Positions 25,404 through 33,752 are shown, numbered from the stretch's first letter. The stretch: 64,000 bases of DNA from an uncultured Eubacteriales bacterium (GCA_934454405.1 CAKSFN010000004.1:62001-126000); one strand, 5' to 3'. Program-made: numbers and translations. Notes: a model not told the origin generated them from the sequence alone.

Positions 25404-25928
25404 ATGGATAACAATATTTCAAAAGCGGAATTTCTCCGCAACTGCTTCAAGGAAATGCTTGATGATGGAAAGCCACATAGATACCGAGAGCTTTTGGAAT
25501 TCGCTCGGCAGCAAATTCAGGGAACAAGGTTCGACGAAAAAATCCAGCCGAACCTTTTCATCCAGTATGTCAACAGCGTCATCAAGAAACCCGATTCGAA
25601 CTATGAACGAGTACAGTTCGGTATCTATCAGAAAAAATCTCCGCAAAAGCAGTTGGAGATCAAAGCGGATAACGAATTGGATCGCCTGTATTCTATGCTG
25701 GACTGTAGCTGTGCCTTAAAGGAGCAGATGGAAAAAGCATATACCGATTGCTGTGTTGTATTCCCCGAAAACCGTGAGGAACTTGCCGGAGCATTCAAGC
25801 ACACCTTTGAAAGCCTCGATGAGTCCATAAACGGGCTGAGTGCATGGGTCGCCTATATGGAGGATCTCTCCGATATGATCTATGAGGAAGCCGATGACGA
25901 AACCGAAGCTCCGGCGATGCAGATGTGA
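25404..25928 (+). CDS. element protein with winged-helix-like N-terminus, unknown
   Basis: 174 residues. Residues 8-75 (LRNCFKEMLDDGKPHRYREL, then NSVIKKPDSNYERVQFGIYQ) look like a winged-helix unit. Residues 90-160 are helical. The end is EEADDETEAPAMQM. ATG behind AAGGAGGA. It is the last gene before the non-coding candidate oriT. No family recognised. Confidence 0.5.
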   Translation: MDNNISKAEFLRNCFKEMLDDGKPHRYRELLEFARQQIQGTRFDEKIQPNLFIQYVNSVIKKPDSNYERVQFGIYQKKSPQKQLEIKADNELDRLYSMLDCSCALKEQMEKAYTDCCVVFPENREELAGAFKHTFESLDESINGLSAWVAYMEDLSDMIYEEADDETEAPAMQM

Positions 25929-26265
25929 CCGCCGTGTCAGCCCCTGTGCCGCCCCGTGTGGCGAAATACAGCCCAATGGCGGGTAAACACAAGCCCTGCA
26001 AAGGCAAAGAGCCGTTTGGAACGGTTTTCGCACCCTTTTGCGGAAATCGGCAGGCGGTACGAAAATAAGCAGGAGAAAGCGAGGGGTTGCCTTGCTTTCC
26101 CCTCGCAGGACACAGCGGACGGCAACGCCGACCGCATAAGGCTTTGCGGGGCTTTTGGGGGCTGCAAAGAAAACCGACCTTTCGGGGTTGCTCGGATTTC
26201 AGCCTCGCTGATTTAGGGGTTGCGGTTTTTGAGCGAAAAATACAGCAAAAAAGGAGATGATTTGA
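25929..26265 (+). other. candidate origin of transfer (oriT), gene-free
   Basis: 337 nt without a credible gene, directly before the RHH accessory and relaxase genes, the usual place for oriT. Three inverted repeats: CCGTT/AACGG (26012-26016, 26020-26024), GCGAGGGG/CCCCTCGC (26079-26086, 26099-26106) and CTTTGC/GCAAAG (26142-26147, 26164-26169). The nick site cannot be read from sequence alone. Some reading frames stay open here, but codon usage and lack of ribosome binding sites argue against genes. Confidence 0.55.
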
Positions 26266-26673
26266 GTGCCGACGCCGAAAAACAAACGCAAATTTGCACT
26301 GTGGCTCTATCCCGAAACACTCGACAAAATCGGGCAGCTTTACACCGCAGATGATTGCCGCAGTAAATCCGAATTCATAGAAAAGGCGGTGCAGTTCTAT
26401 ATCGACCACCTCACTGCCGAGGATCAGCGCTCCATGCTGCCGAACGCAATGCTGTCCTCTATGAAAAGTATTGTTGCCGAGAGCGACAACCGCATCTGCC
26501 GATTGCTTTTCAAGATGGCTGTGGAACTCGCCGTCACAATGAATGTGGTGGCGGCAAACAGCGACATCGACGATATCACTCTTGAACGGCTCAAGGGCGA
26601 ATGCGTAAAAGAAGTGAAAAGGCTGAACGGCAATTTTACTTTCCGTGACGCAAACGATTGGCAGAAGGGTTAA
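26266..26673 (+). CDS. RHH relaxosome accessory protein (MobC-like)
   Basis: 135 residues, GTG start at 26266 behind AAGGAGATGATTT. Residues 8-50 (RKFALWLYPETLDKIGQLYT, then SKSEFIEKAVQFYIDHL) form an RHH unit; the rest is helical (about 60-110) with a short tail. Such proteins bind oriT and help the relaxase nick. It is immediately followed, 3 nt later, by the relaxase gene. Confidence 0.7.
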   Translation: MPTPKNKRKFALWLYPETLDKIGQLYTADDCRSKSEFIEKAVQFYIDHLTAEDQRSMLPNAMLSSMKSIVAESDNRICRLLFKMAVELAVTMNVVAANSDIDDITLERLKGECVKEVKRLNGNFTFRDANDWQKG

Positions 26674-26676
26674 CGC

Positions 26677-28887
26677 ATGGCACGGCTTATTACGAAATTC
26701 AAATATCTGAAGCCCGATGAGCGAAATCACTTCGGCGGCTATGCGGAATACATTGCCACCCGTGAGGGTGTTGAAAAGATAGATGAGTCAAAAAGAAATG
26801 CTCCTGCAACGAATAAGCAAAAACAACTGATAAAGAAAATCCTCTCGGACTTTCCCGACAGCAAATCATCGTTGGAGTATGAGGATTACCTCAAAGACAA
26901 AACGATCGGTACGGCTTCGGAATTCATTACCCGAATGCTTGAAGAAAACGCCGATGAGATGATGCACACCAAAACCTATGCCGACTACATTGCCACCCGT
27001 CCCCGTGCGGAACGCTTCGGCTCTCACGGTCTCTTTACCGACGACGGCGTGGCGGTGGATCTGAAAAAGGTGTCGGATGAACTCAATGCGCATACGGGAA
27101 ATGTGTGGACAGCAATCGTCTCACTGCGCCGTGAGGACGCCGTGCGGCTCGGCTATGATAACGGCAGCCGATGGCGGGATATGCTCCGGTCGCAAACGCA
27201 GACGCTCTCCGAAAACCTGCGAATACCCATGAGCAATCTCCGTTGGTTTGCCGCATTCCATAACGAAAGCCACCATCCCCATATTCACTTGATAGCCTAC
27301 TCGACAAATCCAAACGAGGGCTATCTCTCGGAAAAAGGTCTGATGGCGTTGCGTTCGTCCTTCGCCAAGGACATATTCGCTCAGGACTTACTCTGCGAAT
27401 ATAAAAAACAGACAGAACGCCGTGACGCACTCAAGGTGCAGAGCCGTGAGGTGCTCGCCGAGCTCATCGCAAAGATAAACGGCGGAACCTATGACAATCC
27501 ACAGGTGGAGGATTTGTTGCAGGCACTCGCCAAGAGGTTGGCTGTGACCAACGGCAAAAAGCAATACGGCTATCTGCGCAAGGATATCAAAGAAATCATC
27601 AACAGCATCGTTGACGAACTCGGCAAGGACGAACGCATTGCGGCTCTCTATGATTTATGGTGCGAGTCAAAGGAAACGGCGATGAAGGTTTACACCGAGA
27701 GCCGACCGGAACGGCTGCCGCTGTCGCAAAACAAGGAATTCAAATCCGTGAAAAATATGGTGATAGCCGAGGCAATGAAACTCAATATGCCGACAGATGA
27801 GGTTGAGGATACAGATGAGCCGACAGAGCCGGACCGTGAGCCGACCGCCGAGGAAGCCGAAAGCACCGATCCGCCGCCTCCGCCTATGGACGAATATGAA
27901 AGAACGGTTGCGGACGCCGACAAGGGCAACAAATGGTCGCAGTACCGTGCGGCAAAATTTATGCTCGACCGTAACGGCGACCACTACGATCCGAAAAAGG
28001 CTGTGGAGTATCTCACCAGATCCGCCAAGCAGGGCTACACCGTTGCAAAATATATGCTCGGAAAGCTGTACCTTAAAGGCGAGGATGTACCGAAACAAAT
28101 GCTCCATGCCTTGCATTGGCTCGAAAGCGCCGTCAAAGACGATAACCAATACGCCGAATATCTGCTCGGCAAGACCTTCCTCAAGGGCGAGGACATAGAA
28201 AGAGATGCCGAACGAGCCGAGAGCCTGCTCCGCCGTTCCGCAGAGCAAGGCAACAAATATGCAGCGTACACCCTCGGCAAAGCGTATCTTGACGGAGATA
28301 TTCTTGCTCAAAACATTGACGAAGCCGTGCGCCTGCTGACGCTGTCGGCATCAAAAGGATTTGCACCGGCACAGTTTATCCTCGGCAGGCTGTTATACAA
28401 GGGCGAGGTCGTGCCGAAAGATATCCGGCAGGCTGTCCGTTGGCTTGACCGTGCCGCCGCACAGAAAAATCCCTATACGGCATACCTTGCAGGCAAAATT
28501 TATCTGACCGAGGATGAGGTCAAGGACATTCAAAAAGCCATCCGCAGTTTTAAGATAGCTGCCGAGAACGGAAATGACTATGCCGAATACCAACTCGGAA
28601 AAATCTATCTCTACGGCAAAGATGTGCCGAGAGATACCGGCAAAGCAATGTACTATCTTCATCTTGCCGCCGAGCATGGCAATCAATACGCCGCACAGCT
28701 CATCCACAGTATTAAGGTAAACGGGAACTGGACGGCAGCGCTTGCTTCTCTCCGTCTGCTCGGACACATGGCTCGTGTCATCCAAAACCGCTTGGAGGAT
28801 GAGCGTAGAGGCAGAGAAATCGGCATCGACCGCAAGCTGCGGAGAAAAATCGAGGAAAAGAAACAGGCTCACGGACTCAAACAATAG
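26677..28887 (+). CDS. MobP-type relaxase fused to Sel1 repeats
   Basis: 736 residues. The relaxase part spans 1-about 350 and includes the metal-binding HPHIHL motif at about 199-204 in FHNESHHPHIHLIAYS. The catalytic Tyr is probably one of the Tyr residues near the N-terminus (candidates Tyr10, Tyr22, Tyr25) and cannot be fixed here. It would nick oriT and pilot the strand. An acidic Pro-rich linker (about 375-410) leads to about seven 36-residue Sel1-like repeats (417-670; pattern AxYxLGKxYLxGExV...A...L..AAExG), then a basic tail. Sel1 repeats mediate protein contacts. Annotated relatives are called MobL/MobP3. Confidence 0.82.
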   Translation: MARLITKFKYLKPDERNHFGGYAEYIATREGVEKIDESKRNAPATNKQKQLIKKILSDFPDSKSSLEYEDYLKDKTIGTASEFITRMLEENADEMMHTKTYADYIATRPRAERFGSHGLFTDDGVAVDLKKVSDELNAHTGNVWTAIVSLRREDAVRLGYDNGSRWRDMLRSQTQTLSENLRIPMSNLRWFAAFHNESHHPHIHLIAYSTNPNEGYLSEKGLMALRSSFAKDIFAQDLLCEYKKQTERRDALKVQSREVLAELIAKINGGTYDNPQVEDLLQALAKRLAVTNGKKQYGYLRKDIKEIINSIVDELGKDERIAALYDLWCESKETAMKVYTESRPERLPLSQNKEFKSVKNMVIAEAMKLNMPTDEVEDTDEPTEPDREPTAEEAESTDPPPPPMDEYERTVADADKGNKWSQYRAAKFMLDRNGDHYDPKKAVEYLTRSAKQGYTVAKYMLGKLYLKGEDVPKQMLHALHWLESAVKDDNQYAEYLLGKTFLKGEDIERDAERAESLLRRSAEQGNKYAAYTLGKAYLDGDILAQNIDEAVRLLTLSASKGFAPAQFILGRLLYKGEVVPKDIRQAVRWLDRAAAQKNPYTAYLAGKIYLTEDEVKDIQKAIRSFKIAAENGNDYAEYQLGKIYLYGKDVPRDTGKAMYYLHLAAEHGNQYAAQLIHSIKVNGNWTAALASLRLLGHMARVIQNRLEDERRGREIGIDRKLRRKIEEKKQAHGLKQ

Positions 28888-28892
28888 CACGG

Positions 28893-28925
28893 GGAGGTTG
28901 CGCATACATTTTATGCGCAACCTCC
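28893..28925 (+). terminator. 14-bp perfect hairpin after the relaxase gene
   Basis: GGAGGTTGCGCATA (28893-28906) and its complement (28912-28925) enclose a 5-nt loop; TTTAC follows. The T run is short, so it may be a weak terminator or an mRNA-stabilising or processing hairpin. The next ribosome binding site (AAAGGAG, from 28931) lies outside it. Confidence 0.6.
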
Positions 28926-28944
28926 TTTACGAAAGGAGAAACTC

Positions 28945-29862
28945 ATGTCAACCGAATACATTCACTTTACAGCCGAGCAAAAGGAAGCTGCTCGGCAGAC
29001 AGACCTGGTCGCACTCCTGCAAAGCCAGGGTGAACGCCTCAAACGCTCCGGCAAGGAATATGTGTGGCGTGACGGCTCGGATAAGGTTACGGTCAGAGGA
29101 AACCTGTGGTTTCATCAGTATGAACGCATCGGCGGCGACGCCGTAGACTTTGTTCGCAGATTTTATAACATGGACTTTCCGCAGGCCGTCAATTTTCTGC
29201 TCGGCAATAACGGCGGCGCGCTTCCGCAAGCCGAGCCGGTCAAGCGAGAGCCGCCGAAGCTGTTCACCCTTCCGCCGAAAAATGATAATATGCGGCGAAT
29301 GTATGCTTATCTGCTCAACCGCCGTGGGATAGACCGAGAGGTGCTGTCTGCCTTTGTGCATAAGGGAATGATCTATGAATCAGCCGATTACCACAACGCC
29401 GTATTTGTCGGTCATGATGAACACGGCATTGCCCGTCACGCACACAAAAGAGGAACAGGAAGTGAGAGCACCTACAAGGGCAATGCGGAAAGCTGCGATC
29501 CCTGTTACAGTTTCCACTGGACGGGTACGGACAATACACTCTATCTCTTTGAGGCTCCCATAGATATGCTGTCCTTTATTTCTTTGCACAAGGAAAATTG
29601 GCGCAGCCACAGCTACGCTGCCGCCTGCTGTGTCGGGGATCAGGTGCTGTTCCAAATGCTAAAGGCCAATCCCAATATCGACACCGTCTGTCTCTGTATG
29701 GACAACGATGCCGCAGGGCAGGCGGCGAACAAGAGAATATCCGACAAGCTCTTTATACAGGGCATAAAACACAAAATCCTCGTTCCTACCCATAAAGACT
29801 GGAACGAGGATCTGTTATATAATGAACAGGAGGAAACCGAATGCCAAACATTGCAGCTTTAA
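28945..29862 (+). CDS. DUF3991/Toprim primase-like protein
   Basis: 305 residues. A CHC2-like N-terminal region (KEYVWRDGSDKVTVRGNLWF, then GGDAVDFVRRFYNMDFPQAV) lacks obvious zinc cysteines. The DUF3991-type middle (LLNRRGIDREVLSAFVHKGM) leads to a Toprim domain with LYLFEAPIDMLSF (conserved Glu) and CLCMDNDAAGQAA (the DxD site appears as D-N-D). Probably primes complementary-strand synthesis after transfer. The C-terminus EETECQTLQL has the element tail and overlaps the coupling-protein start by 22 nt. Confidence 0.75.
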   Translation: MSTEYIHFTAEQKEAARQTDLVALLQSQGERLKRSGKEYVWRDGSDKVTVRGNLWFHQYERIGGDAVDFVRRFYNMDFPQAVNFLLGNNGGALPQAEPVKREPPKLFTLPPKNDNMRRMYAYLLNRRGIDREVLSAFVHKGMIYESADYHNAVFVGHDEHGIARHAHKRGTGSESTYKGNAESCDPCYSFHWTGTDNTLYLFEAPIDMLSFISLHKENWRSHSYAAACCVGDQVLFQMLKANPNIDTVCLCMDNDAAGQAANKRISDKLFIQGIKHKILVPTHKDWNEDLLYNEQEETECQTLQL

Positions 29863-31814
29863 TCACCGTTGCCGCAATTATGTTTGCCGTCCTCGGTGCG
29901 ATAACGCTGATCGCTCACATCTATAACCTCAACAATATCAAGAGCAAAACGGTCGGCGACGGCCAGCACGGCACAGCTCGGTGGGTAAACAAAGCGGAGA
30001 TACGAAAGACCTACCGCCACATCCCGTTCACGCCGAAAAAGTGGCGTAAGCAGGCAAAGCAAAACCAAACGCCTACCATGACGGCGACAGCGCCGAGAAA
30101 GCTGCTCCGAAAAAAGACCGAGCCGACCGAGGAAGCGCTGCCGCAGGGCATTGTGGTCGGGTGCAAGGGCGGCAAGCACAGCACCACCGCCATGATAGAC
30201 ACGGGAGATGTCCATGTGCTGATGATCGGTGCAGCGGGTGTCGGCAAGACTGCCTTTTGGCTGTACCCGTGCATTGAGTACGCCTGCGCATCCGGAATGT
30301 CCTTCCTCTCCACCGACACCAAGGGCGATGTCATGCGTAACTACGGTAATATTGCAAAGGACTACGGCTACAAGGTTTCGGTCATTGACTTACGCAATCC
30401 TACTCGCAGTAACGGCAACAACATCCTATACCTCGTCAATAAATACACCGACCTATACGCAAAGCACCCCGACCAAATCGTCTACAAGGCCAAAGCCGAG
30501 AAGTACGCCAAAATCATATCCAAAACCATTATTCTCTCCGGCATGGACGCTGCCTCCTTCGGGCAAAACGCATACTTCTATGACGCCGCCGAGGGCTTGC
30601 TGACCGCAACCATTCTCTTGGTAGCAGAATTCTGTGCGCCGGAGAAACGGCACATCGTTTCGGTGTTCAAGGTCATCCAAGAGTTGCTTGCGCCATCAAA
30701 GAAAAAGGGCAAGAATCAGTTCCAGCAGCTTATGGAACTGCTCCCGAACGAGCATAAGGCGAAATGGTTTGCGGGTGCGGCACTGAACACCGCCGAGCAG
30801 AGTATGGCATCGGTCATGTCAACAGCACTTTCCCGACTCAACGCATTTTTGGATACCGAGTTAGAGAAGCTCCTGTGCTTTGATACCGAGATAGATGCCG
30901 AAACCTTCTGCAACCGGAAATCGGCTATCTTTGTGATCATGCCGGAGGAAAATCCCAACACCTTCTTTATGATCTCACTGATTATCCAACAGCTCTACCG
31001 TGAGATACTCGCCGTTGCCGATGAAAACGGCGGTAAGCTCAAGAACCGCTGTGTATTCTTCTGCGATGAGTTCGGAACGCTGCCCAAAATCGAAAGTGCG
31101 GAAATGATGTTTTCCGCCTCCCGTTCAAGGCGTTTGCAGATCGTTCCCATAATACAATCCTTCGCCCAGCTCGAAAAGAACTACGGCAAGGAAGGTGCGG
31201 AAATTATCGTGGATAATACGCAGGACACTATCTTCGGCGGCTTTGCGCCCAACAGCAGCTCGGCCGAAACGCTTTCCAAAGCACTCGGCAGCCGCACAGT
31301 CATGAGCGGATCTGTCAGCCGGAGTAAAAACGATCCGTCACAGTCGCTCCAAATGATAGAGCGACCGCTGCTGACACCGGATGAACTCAAATCCCTGCCC
31401 AAGGGCGATTTTATCGTCATGAAAACGGGTGTGCATCCGATGCGGGTACACCTCAAGCTGTTTTTCAAATGGGGTATCGAATTCGACGATGAACACCCAT
31501 ACGCCGTACCCGACCAAGGCAACCGTGAGGTCAAGTATGCCGACAAAAAGGAAATTCAGAACGGCATCCTCGAAAAATATCCGCCGGAGTGGAAAGAGGA
31601 AACGCCTGCACCGAGCGACGATGACGGCGGCGGTCAGGCACAGCAGGACAGCACCAATAACGAGCCGCAGAGAACTCCGCCGAAGGATAAGAACAAGGGC
31701 GGCAACCCCATCCGTACCTCACCGCCGAAAAAAGAAACTGCTCCCGACATAACGGAAGCAGAAATCATAAAAGACTTAACCGGAACGGAGGTGCAAAGCA
31801 ATGAGCCGTCTTGA
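29841..31814 (+). CDS. VirD4/TraG-type coupling ATPase
   Basis: 657 residues. One N-terminal membrane span (about 5-25), a basic region, then the ATPase domain: Walker A IGAAGVGKTAFWLYP (about 129-143), STDTKGDVMRNYG, Walker B VFFCDEFGTLP (about 404-414) and PIIQSFAQLEK. It brings the relaxase-DNA complex to the channel. The C-terminal about 90 residues (from 570) are low-complexity, acidic and Pro-rich. GGAGGA precedes ATG. Overlaps the next gene by 14 nt. Confidence 0.9.
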   Translation: MPNIAALITVAAIMFAVLGAITLIAHIYNLNNIKSKTVGDGQHGTARWVNKAEIRKTYRHIPFTPKKWRKQAKQNQTPTMTATAPRKLLRKKTEPTEEALPQGIVVGCKGGKHSTTAMIDTGDVHVLMIGAAGVGKTAFWLYPCIEYACASGMSFLSTDTKGDVMRNYGNIAKDYGYKVSVIDLRNPTRSNGNNILYLVNKYTDLYAKHPDQIVYKAKAEKYAKIISKTIILSGMDAASFGQNAYFYDAAEGLLTATILLVAEFCAPEKRHIVSVFKVIQELLAPSKKKGKNQFQQLMELLPNEHKAKWFAGAALNTAEQSMASVMSTALSRLNAFLDTELEKLLCFDTEIDAETFCNRKSAIFVIMPEENPNTFFMISLIIQQLYREILAVADENGGKLKNRCVFFCDEFGTLPKIESAEMMFSASRSRRLQIVPIIQSFAQLEKNYGKEGAEIIVDNTQDTIFGGFAPNSSSAETLSKALGSRTVMSGSVSRSKNDPSQSLQMIERPLLTPDELKSLPKGDFIVMKTGVHPMRVHLKLFFKWGIEFDDEHPYAVPDQGNREVKYADKKEIQNGILEKYPPEWKEETPAPSDDDGGGQAQQDSTNNEPQRTPPKDKNKGGNPIRTSPPKKETAPDITEAEIIKDLTGTEVQSNEPS

Positions 31815-32061
31815 TTTCCTTTACCGCACCGAACTGCCGCACAGAGCCGTTGCGGTGTATATCTATCTCGCCGACCGGACGAACGAAAATAACGAATGCT
31901 GGCCTGCCATACCGACCATAGCCGCAGACCTCAAACTGTCGGCTTCCACCGTCCGCCGCGGAATTCGTGACCTCAAAAAAGCGGGACTTCTCGAAACCGA
32001 GCAGCGATACCGCAAGAAAGGCGGCAAGAGCAGTCTGCTGTTCCGGCTGAAAGCGGAGTGA
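31801..32061 (+). CDS. winged-helix DNA-binding protein
   Basis: 86 residues. RTELPHRAVAVYIYLADRTN, then CWPAIPTIAADLKLSASTVR RGIRDL is a HTH_36-type winged helix like those of replication initiators and GntR-like regulators, ending in a basic strand RYRKKGGKSSLLFRLK. GGAGG precedes ATG within the coupling-protein gene. It ends the transfer operon. Probably a regulator; a truncated replication-initiator origin is possible. Confidence 0.65.
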   Translation: MSRLDFLYRTELPHRAVAVYIYLADRTNENNECWPAIPTIAADLKLSASTVRRGIRDLKKAGLLETEQRYRKKGGKSSLLFRLKAE

Positions 32062-32104
32062 AAAAAGCAAAACGCTCCGCCAAGGGGCAACTGCGCCTAA
32101 TTGG

Positions 32105-32123
32105 TGACAGGTGCCACCTGTCA
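32105..32123. repeat. 19-bp palindrome, operator candidate
   Basis: TGACAGGTG and CACCTGTCA flank a single C. It lies 44 bp after the transfer operon in a 286-bp gene-free gap (32062-32347). No T run follows, so a protein-binding site is more likely than a terminator. Confidence 0.4.
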
Positions 32124-32226
32124 TGGTGATAGGAGAAAGTGAACTACCCAACTGAAGAATAACTACAGCAGAAAGAAAAAACAACGAAGAATCAGCAATA
32201 TAAAAATGCTGTTTCAGTCGTCGCTA

Positions 32227-32268
32227 TTTCAGCAAACAATCGCAATTTCTTGCGATTGTTTGCCGAAA
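32227..32268. repeat. long imperfect palindrome upstream of the XRE gene
   Basis: A 14-bp perfect stem (32232-32245 with 32250-32263, loop TTTC) is extended by TTTC/GAAA after one mismatch. It lies just upstream of the promoter at 32284 and could be a bidirectional terminator or operator; the flanks are not T-rich. Confidence 0.5.
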
Positions 32269-32283
32269 TTATAGCATACTGTA

Positions 32284-32312
32284 TTGTAATCAGGGATTAT
32301 TTATGTTATAAT
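32284..32312 (+). promoter_or_regulatory. sigma-A-type promoter of the XRE gene
   Basis: TTGTAA (32284-32289), 17 bp, TATAAT (32307-32312); the XRE gene begins 36 nt downstream behind GAGGTGATA. Confidence 0.65.
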
Positions 32313-32347
32313 AAGTTGCAGTATCTATATTTATCGAGGTGATAGCG

Positions 32348-32581
32348 ATGATTATTCTTTCCGTCAGCTACAACAACCTGTGGAAGCTGCTTGTCGATAA
32401 AAAAATGAGCAAGGCTGATTTACGCAGGGCTGTGGAGATTTCTCCGAACACAATGACAAAGCTTCGTCGTGATGAAGAAGTGTCGATGTCTGTTCTGAAA
32501 AGAATCTGCGAATATCTGGAGTGTAATATCGGGGATATCTGCGACTTCATTCCGGTTTCAAAATCGGAGGTGAATGCTTGA
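32348..32581 (+). CDS. XRE/Cro-type HTH regulator
   Basis: 77 residues from ATG 32348; the GTG at 32339 is part of the ribosome binding site GAGGTGATA. VSYNNLWKLLVDKKMSKADL, then AVEISPNTMTKLRR DEEVSM and LKRICEYLECNIGDICDF, is a compact Cro-like helix-turn-helix. It is clearly related to the regulator at 56162 of the restriction cassette (VSYNKLWKLLIDKKM). It overlaps its partner gene by one base. Likely regulates this short operon or the element. Confidence 0.7.
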   Translation: MIILSVSYNNLWKLLVDKKMSKADLRRAVEISPNTMTKLRRDEEVSMSVLKRICEYLECNIGDICDFIPVSKSEVNA

Positions 32582-33063
32582 TGACGGTACAGCTATTGCT
32601 TGAGTGCGAGCAATATATCCGAAACGGCGGCATTCTTGCCGGTTCATCTTTTGGGAAAATAGAAATACCTTCCCATAAGATGATGGACATTGATACCGAT
32701 GCCGCGGAACAGTATTTACAGCAACACAGGGAGAATTATTTTACAGAGCAGATGTTTGCCTTTATTGATCGTACCGGTCAGAAAGACAGTGATATCTATA
32801 AAAAGGCATTGATTGACCGCCGATTGTTTTCCAAGATACGGTCGAACAAAAAATACATACCTGCCAAGAGAACGGTAATCGCTTTGTGTCTTGCATTGGA
32901 ATTATCAAGAGAGGATGCAGATAAACTTCTTTCCTCTGCCGGATACAGTTTATCCCGTGCCGACGATTTCGATCTTGTGATTGCCTTTTGCATTGAAAAG
33001 AAAATATTTAATTTCTTTGACATCAACGAGGCTCTTGTTCATTTCGGTTTTGAGCCGTTTTGA
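32581..33063 (+). CDS. helix-turn-helix-like partner protein
   Basis: 160 residues from ATG 32581 (TTG 32578 is the alternative; GGAGGT at 32566-32571 serves either). The region about 65-160 (RRLFSKIRSNKKYIPAKRTV, then ALELSREDADKLLSSAGYSL and FDINEALVHFGFEPF) is an HTH-like domain I know as a C-terminal or companion module of macro-domain and other signalling proteins. The N-terminal 60 residues are unassigned. Co-transcribed with the XRE gene; probably a regulator pair. Confidence 0.55.
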   Translation: MTVQLLLECEQYIRNGGILAGSSFGKIEIPSHKMMDIDTDAAEQYLQQHRENYFTEQMFAFIDRTGQKDSDIYKKALIDRRLFSKIRSNKKYIPAKRTVIALCLALELSREDADKLLSSAGYSLSRADDFDLVIAFCIEKKIFNFFDINEALVHFGFEPF

Positions 33064-33096
33064 AAAAGAAAAAGCCGCCGTCAGAAAACGGCAGCC
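33063..33096 (-). terminator. terminator between convergent genes
   Basis: Read on the - strand, GCTGCCGT (33088-33095) and ACGGCGGC (33074-33081) form an 8-bp stem followed by TTTTTCTTTTT. It terminates the - strand RHH gene just before the end of the + strand gene. Confidence 0.7.
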
Positions 33097-33101
33097 AAGT
33101 A

Positions 33102-33290
33102 TCATTTTGAGTCCGTGGATTTATCATCCGATGTGTTCAGGTTATCGAGCGCATATTGAAGGCATTGTACAACGATTTTATTCATGGAAGTGTTGTACTC
33201 GCCGGCAAGGCGGTCAAGCTGATCCACAATATTTACGGGAATACGGAATGTTTTATTGACGGATTCAAAACCCTTTTCAAGCTCAAGCAT
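33102..33290 (-). CDS. RHH regulator on the - strand
   Basis: 62 residues from ATG at 33290 (AGAGGTGAG precedes it at 8 nt; a GTG at 33302 is part of that site). KTFRIPVNIVDQLDRLAGEY, then NTSMNKIVVQCLQYALDNL is an Arc/CopG-type ribbon-helix-helix. It is the only complete gene on the - strand here, divergent from the cargo island whose first promoter/operator lies 150 bp away at 33440. RHH proteins bind short palindromes, so it is a candidate for the 17-bp repeats (inference). Confidence 0.65.
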   Translation of the reverse strand: MLELEKGFESVNKTFRIPVNIVDQLDRLAGEYNTSMNKIVVQCLQYALDNLNTSDDKSTDSK

Positions 33291-33439
33291 GATAAATCTC
33301 ACCTCTTTGCATATTATTATGCACTAAATTTAGAAATAAATATACAAGCAGTTTATCTTGCAAAGCGCTTGCGGATGGTACCGAAAAATTATATAATGAT
33401 ACTTGAATGGGTATGCTTATCAATTGAGTTTCAAAAAGT

Positions 33440-33483
33440 GTCGCCGCTGCGGCGACCAAATTACAGGTGATGCGGTATATAAT
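33440..33483 (+). promoter_or_regulatory. palindromic operator-promoter, copy 1 (perfect)
   Basis: GTCGCCGC-T-GCGGCGAC (33440-33456) is a perfect 17-bp palindrome. Its last bases run into ACCAAA (33455-33460), which is 17 bp from TATAAT (33478-33483). The same arrangement occurs at 41608 and 48803. It heads the first half of the cargo island; the first gene starts at 33514. Confidence 0.6.
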
Positions 33484-33513
33484 GATTTTTGGAATAGGAG
33501 GGCGGCTTTAACT

Positions 33514-33744
33514 ATGGAAAAACCAAAGAAATTGAGAAAGCTGATAAAAGCGGCGAAAATGGGAAAGCCCTGCGCCATGTACCGACTTGGTATTTGCTTT
33601 GAAACAGGAACTATGACGGAGATAAATATAGATAAAGCCGCACGGTGGATTTCCGCAGCGGCTGAGACCGGATATGCTCCGGCACTTGAATGGATAAAGG
33701 ATTACTCTTTTGACGATAACGCTTTGATTCAGGCGGAAAGCTGA
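33514..33744 (+). CDS. small Sel1-repeat protein
   Basis: 76 residues from ATG 33514, behind AGGAGGG. The longer reading from 33403 would translate the operator palindrome and is rejected. KLIKAAKMGKPCAMYRLGIC, then INIDKAARWISAAAETGYAP is one Sel1-like unit plus a partial second. It is the first gene of the phospho-signalling island. Sel1 units act as protein-interaction scaffolds; no partner is shown. Confidence 0.6.
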   Translation: MEKPKKLRKLIKAAKMGKPCAMYRLGICFETGTMTEINIDKAARWISAAAETGYAPALEWIKDYSFDDNALIQAES

Positions 33745-33752
33745 GGGAATAT

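Noticed and set aside
25956..26216. Open frame in the candidate oriT
   Set aside because: No ribosome binding site, unusual composition, and it runs through three inverted repeats.
26677..28887. Periodic pattern in the relaxase gene considered as a DNA repeat or CRISPR-like array
   Set aside because: The 36-residue Sel1 periodicity is at protein level; the DNA units differ. No CRISPR array was seen in the window.
33156..33470. 104-codon + strand frame across the RHH gene
   Set aside because: The - strand gene has an RHH pattern, a ribosome binding site and a terminator; the + frame has none and runs through the operator.
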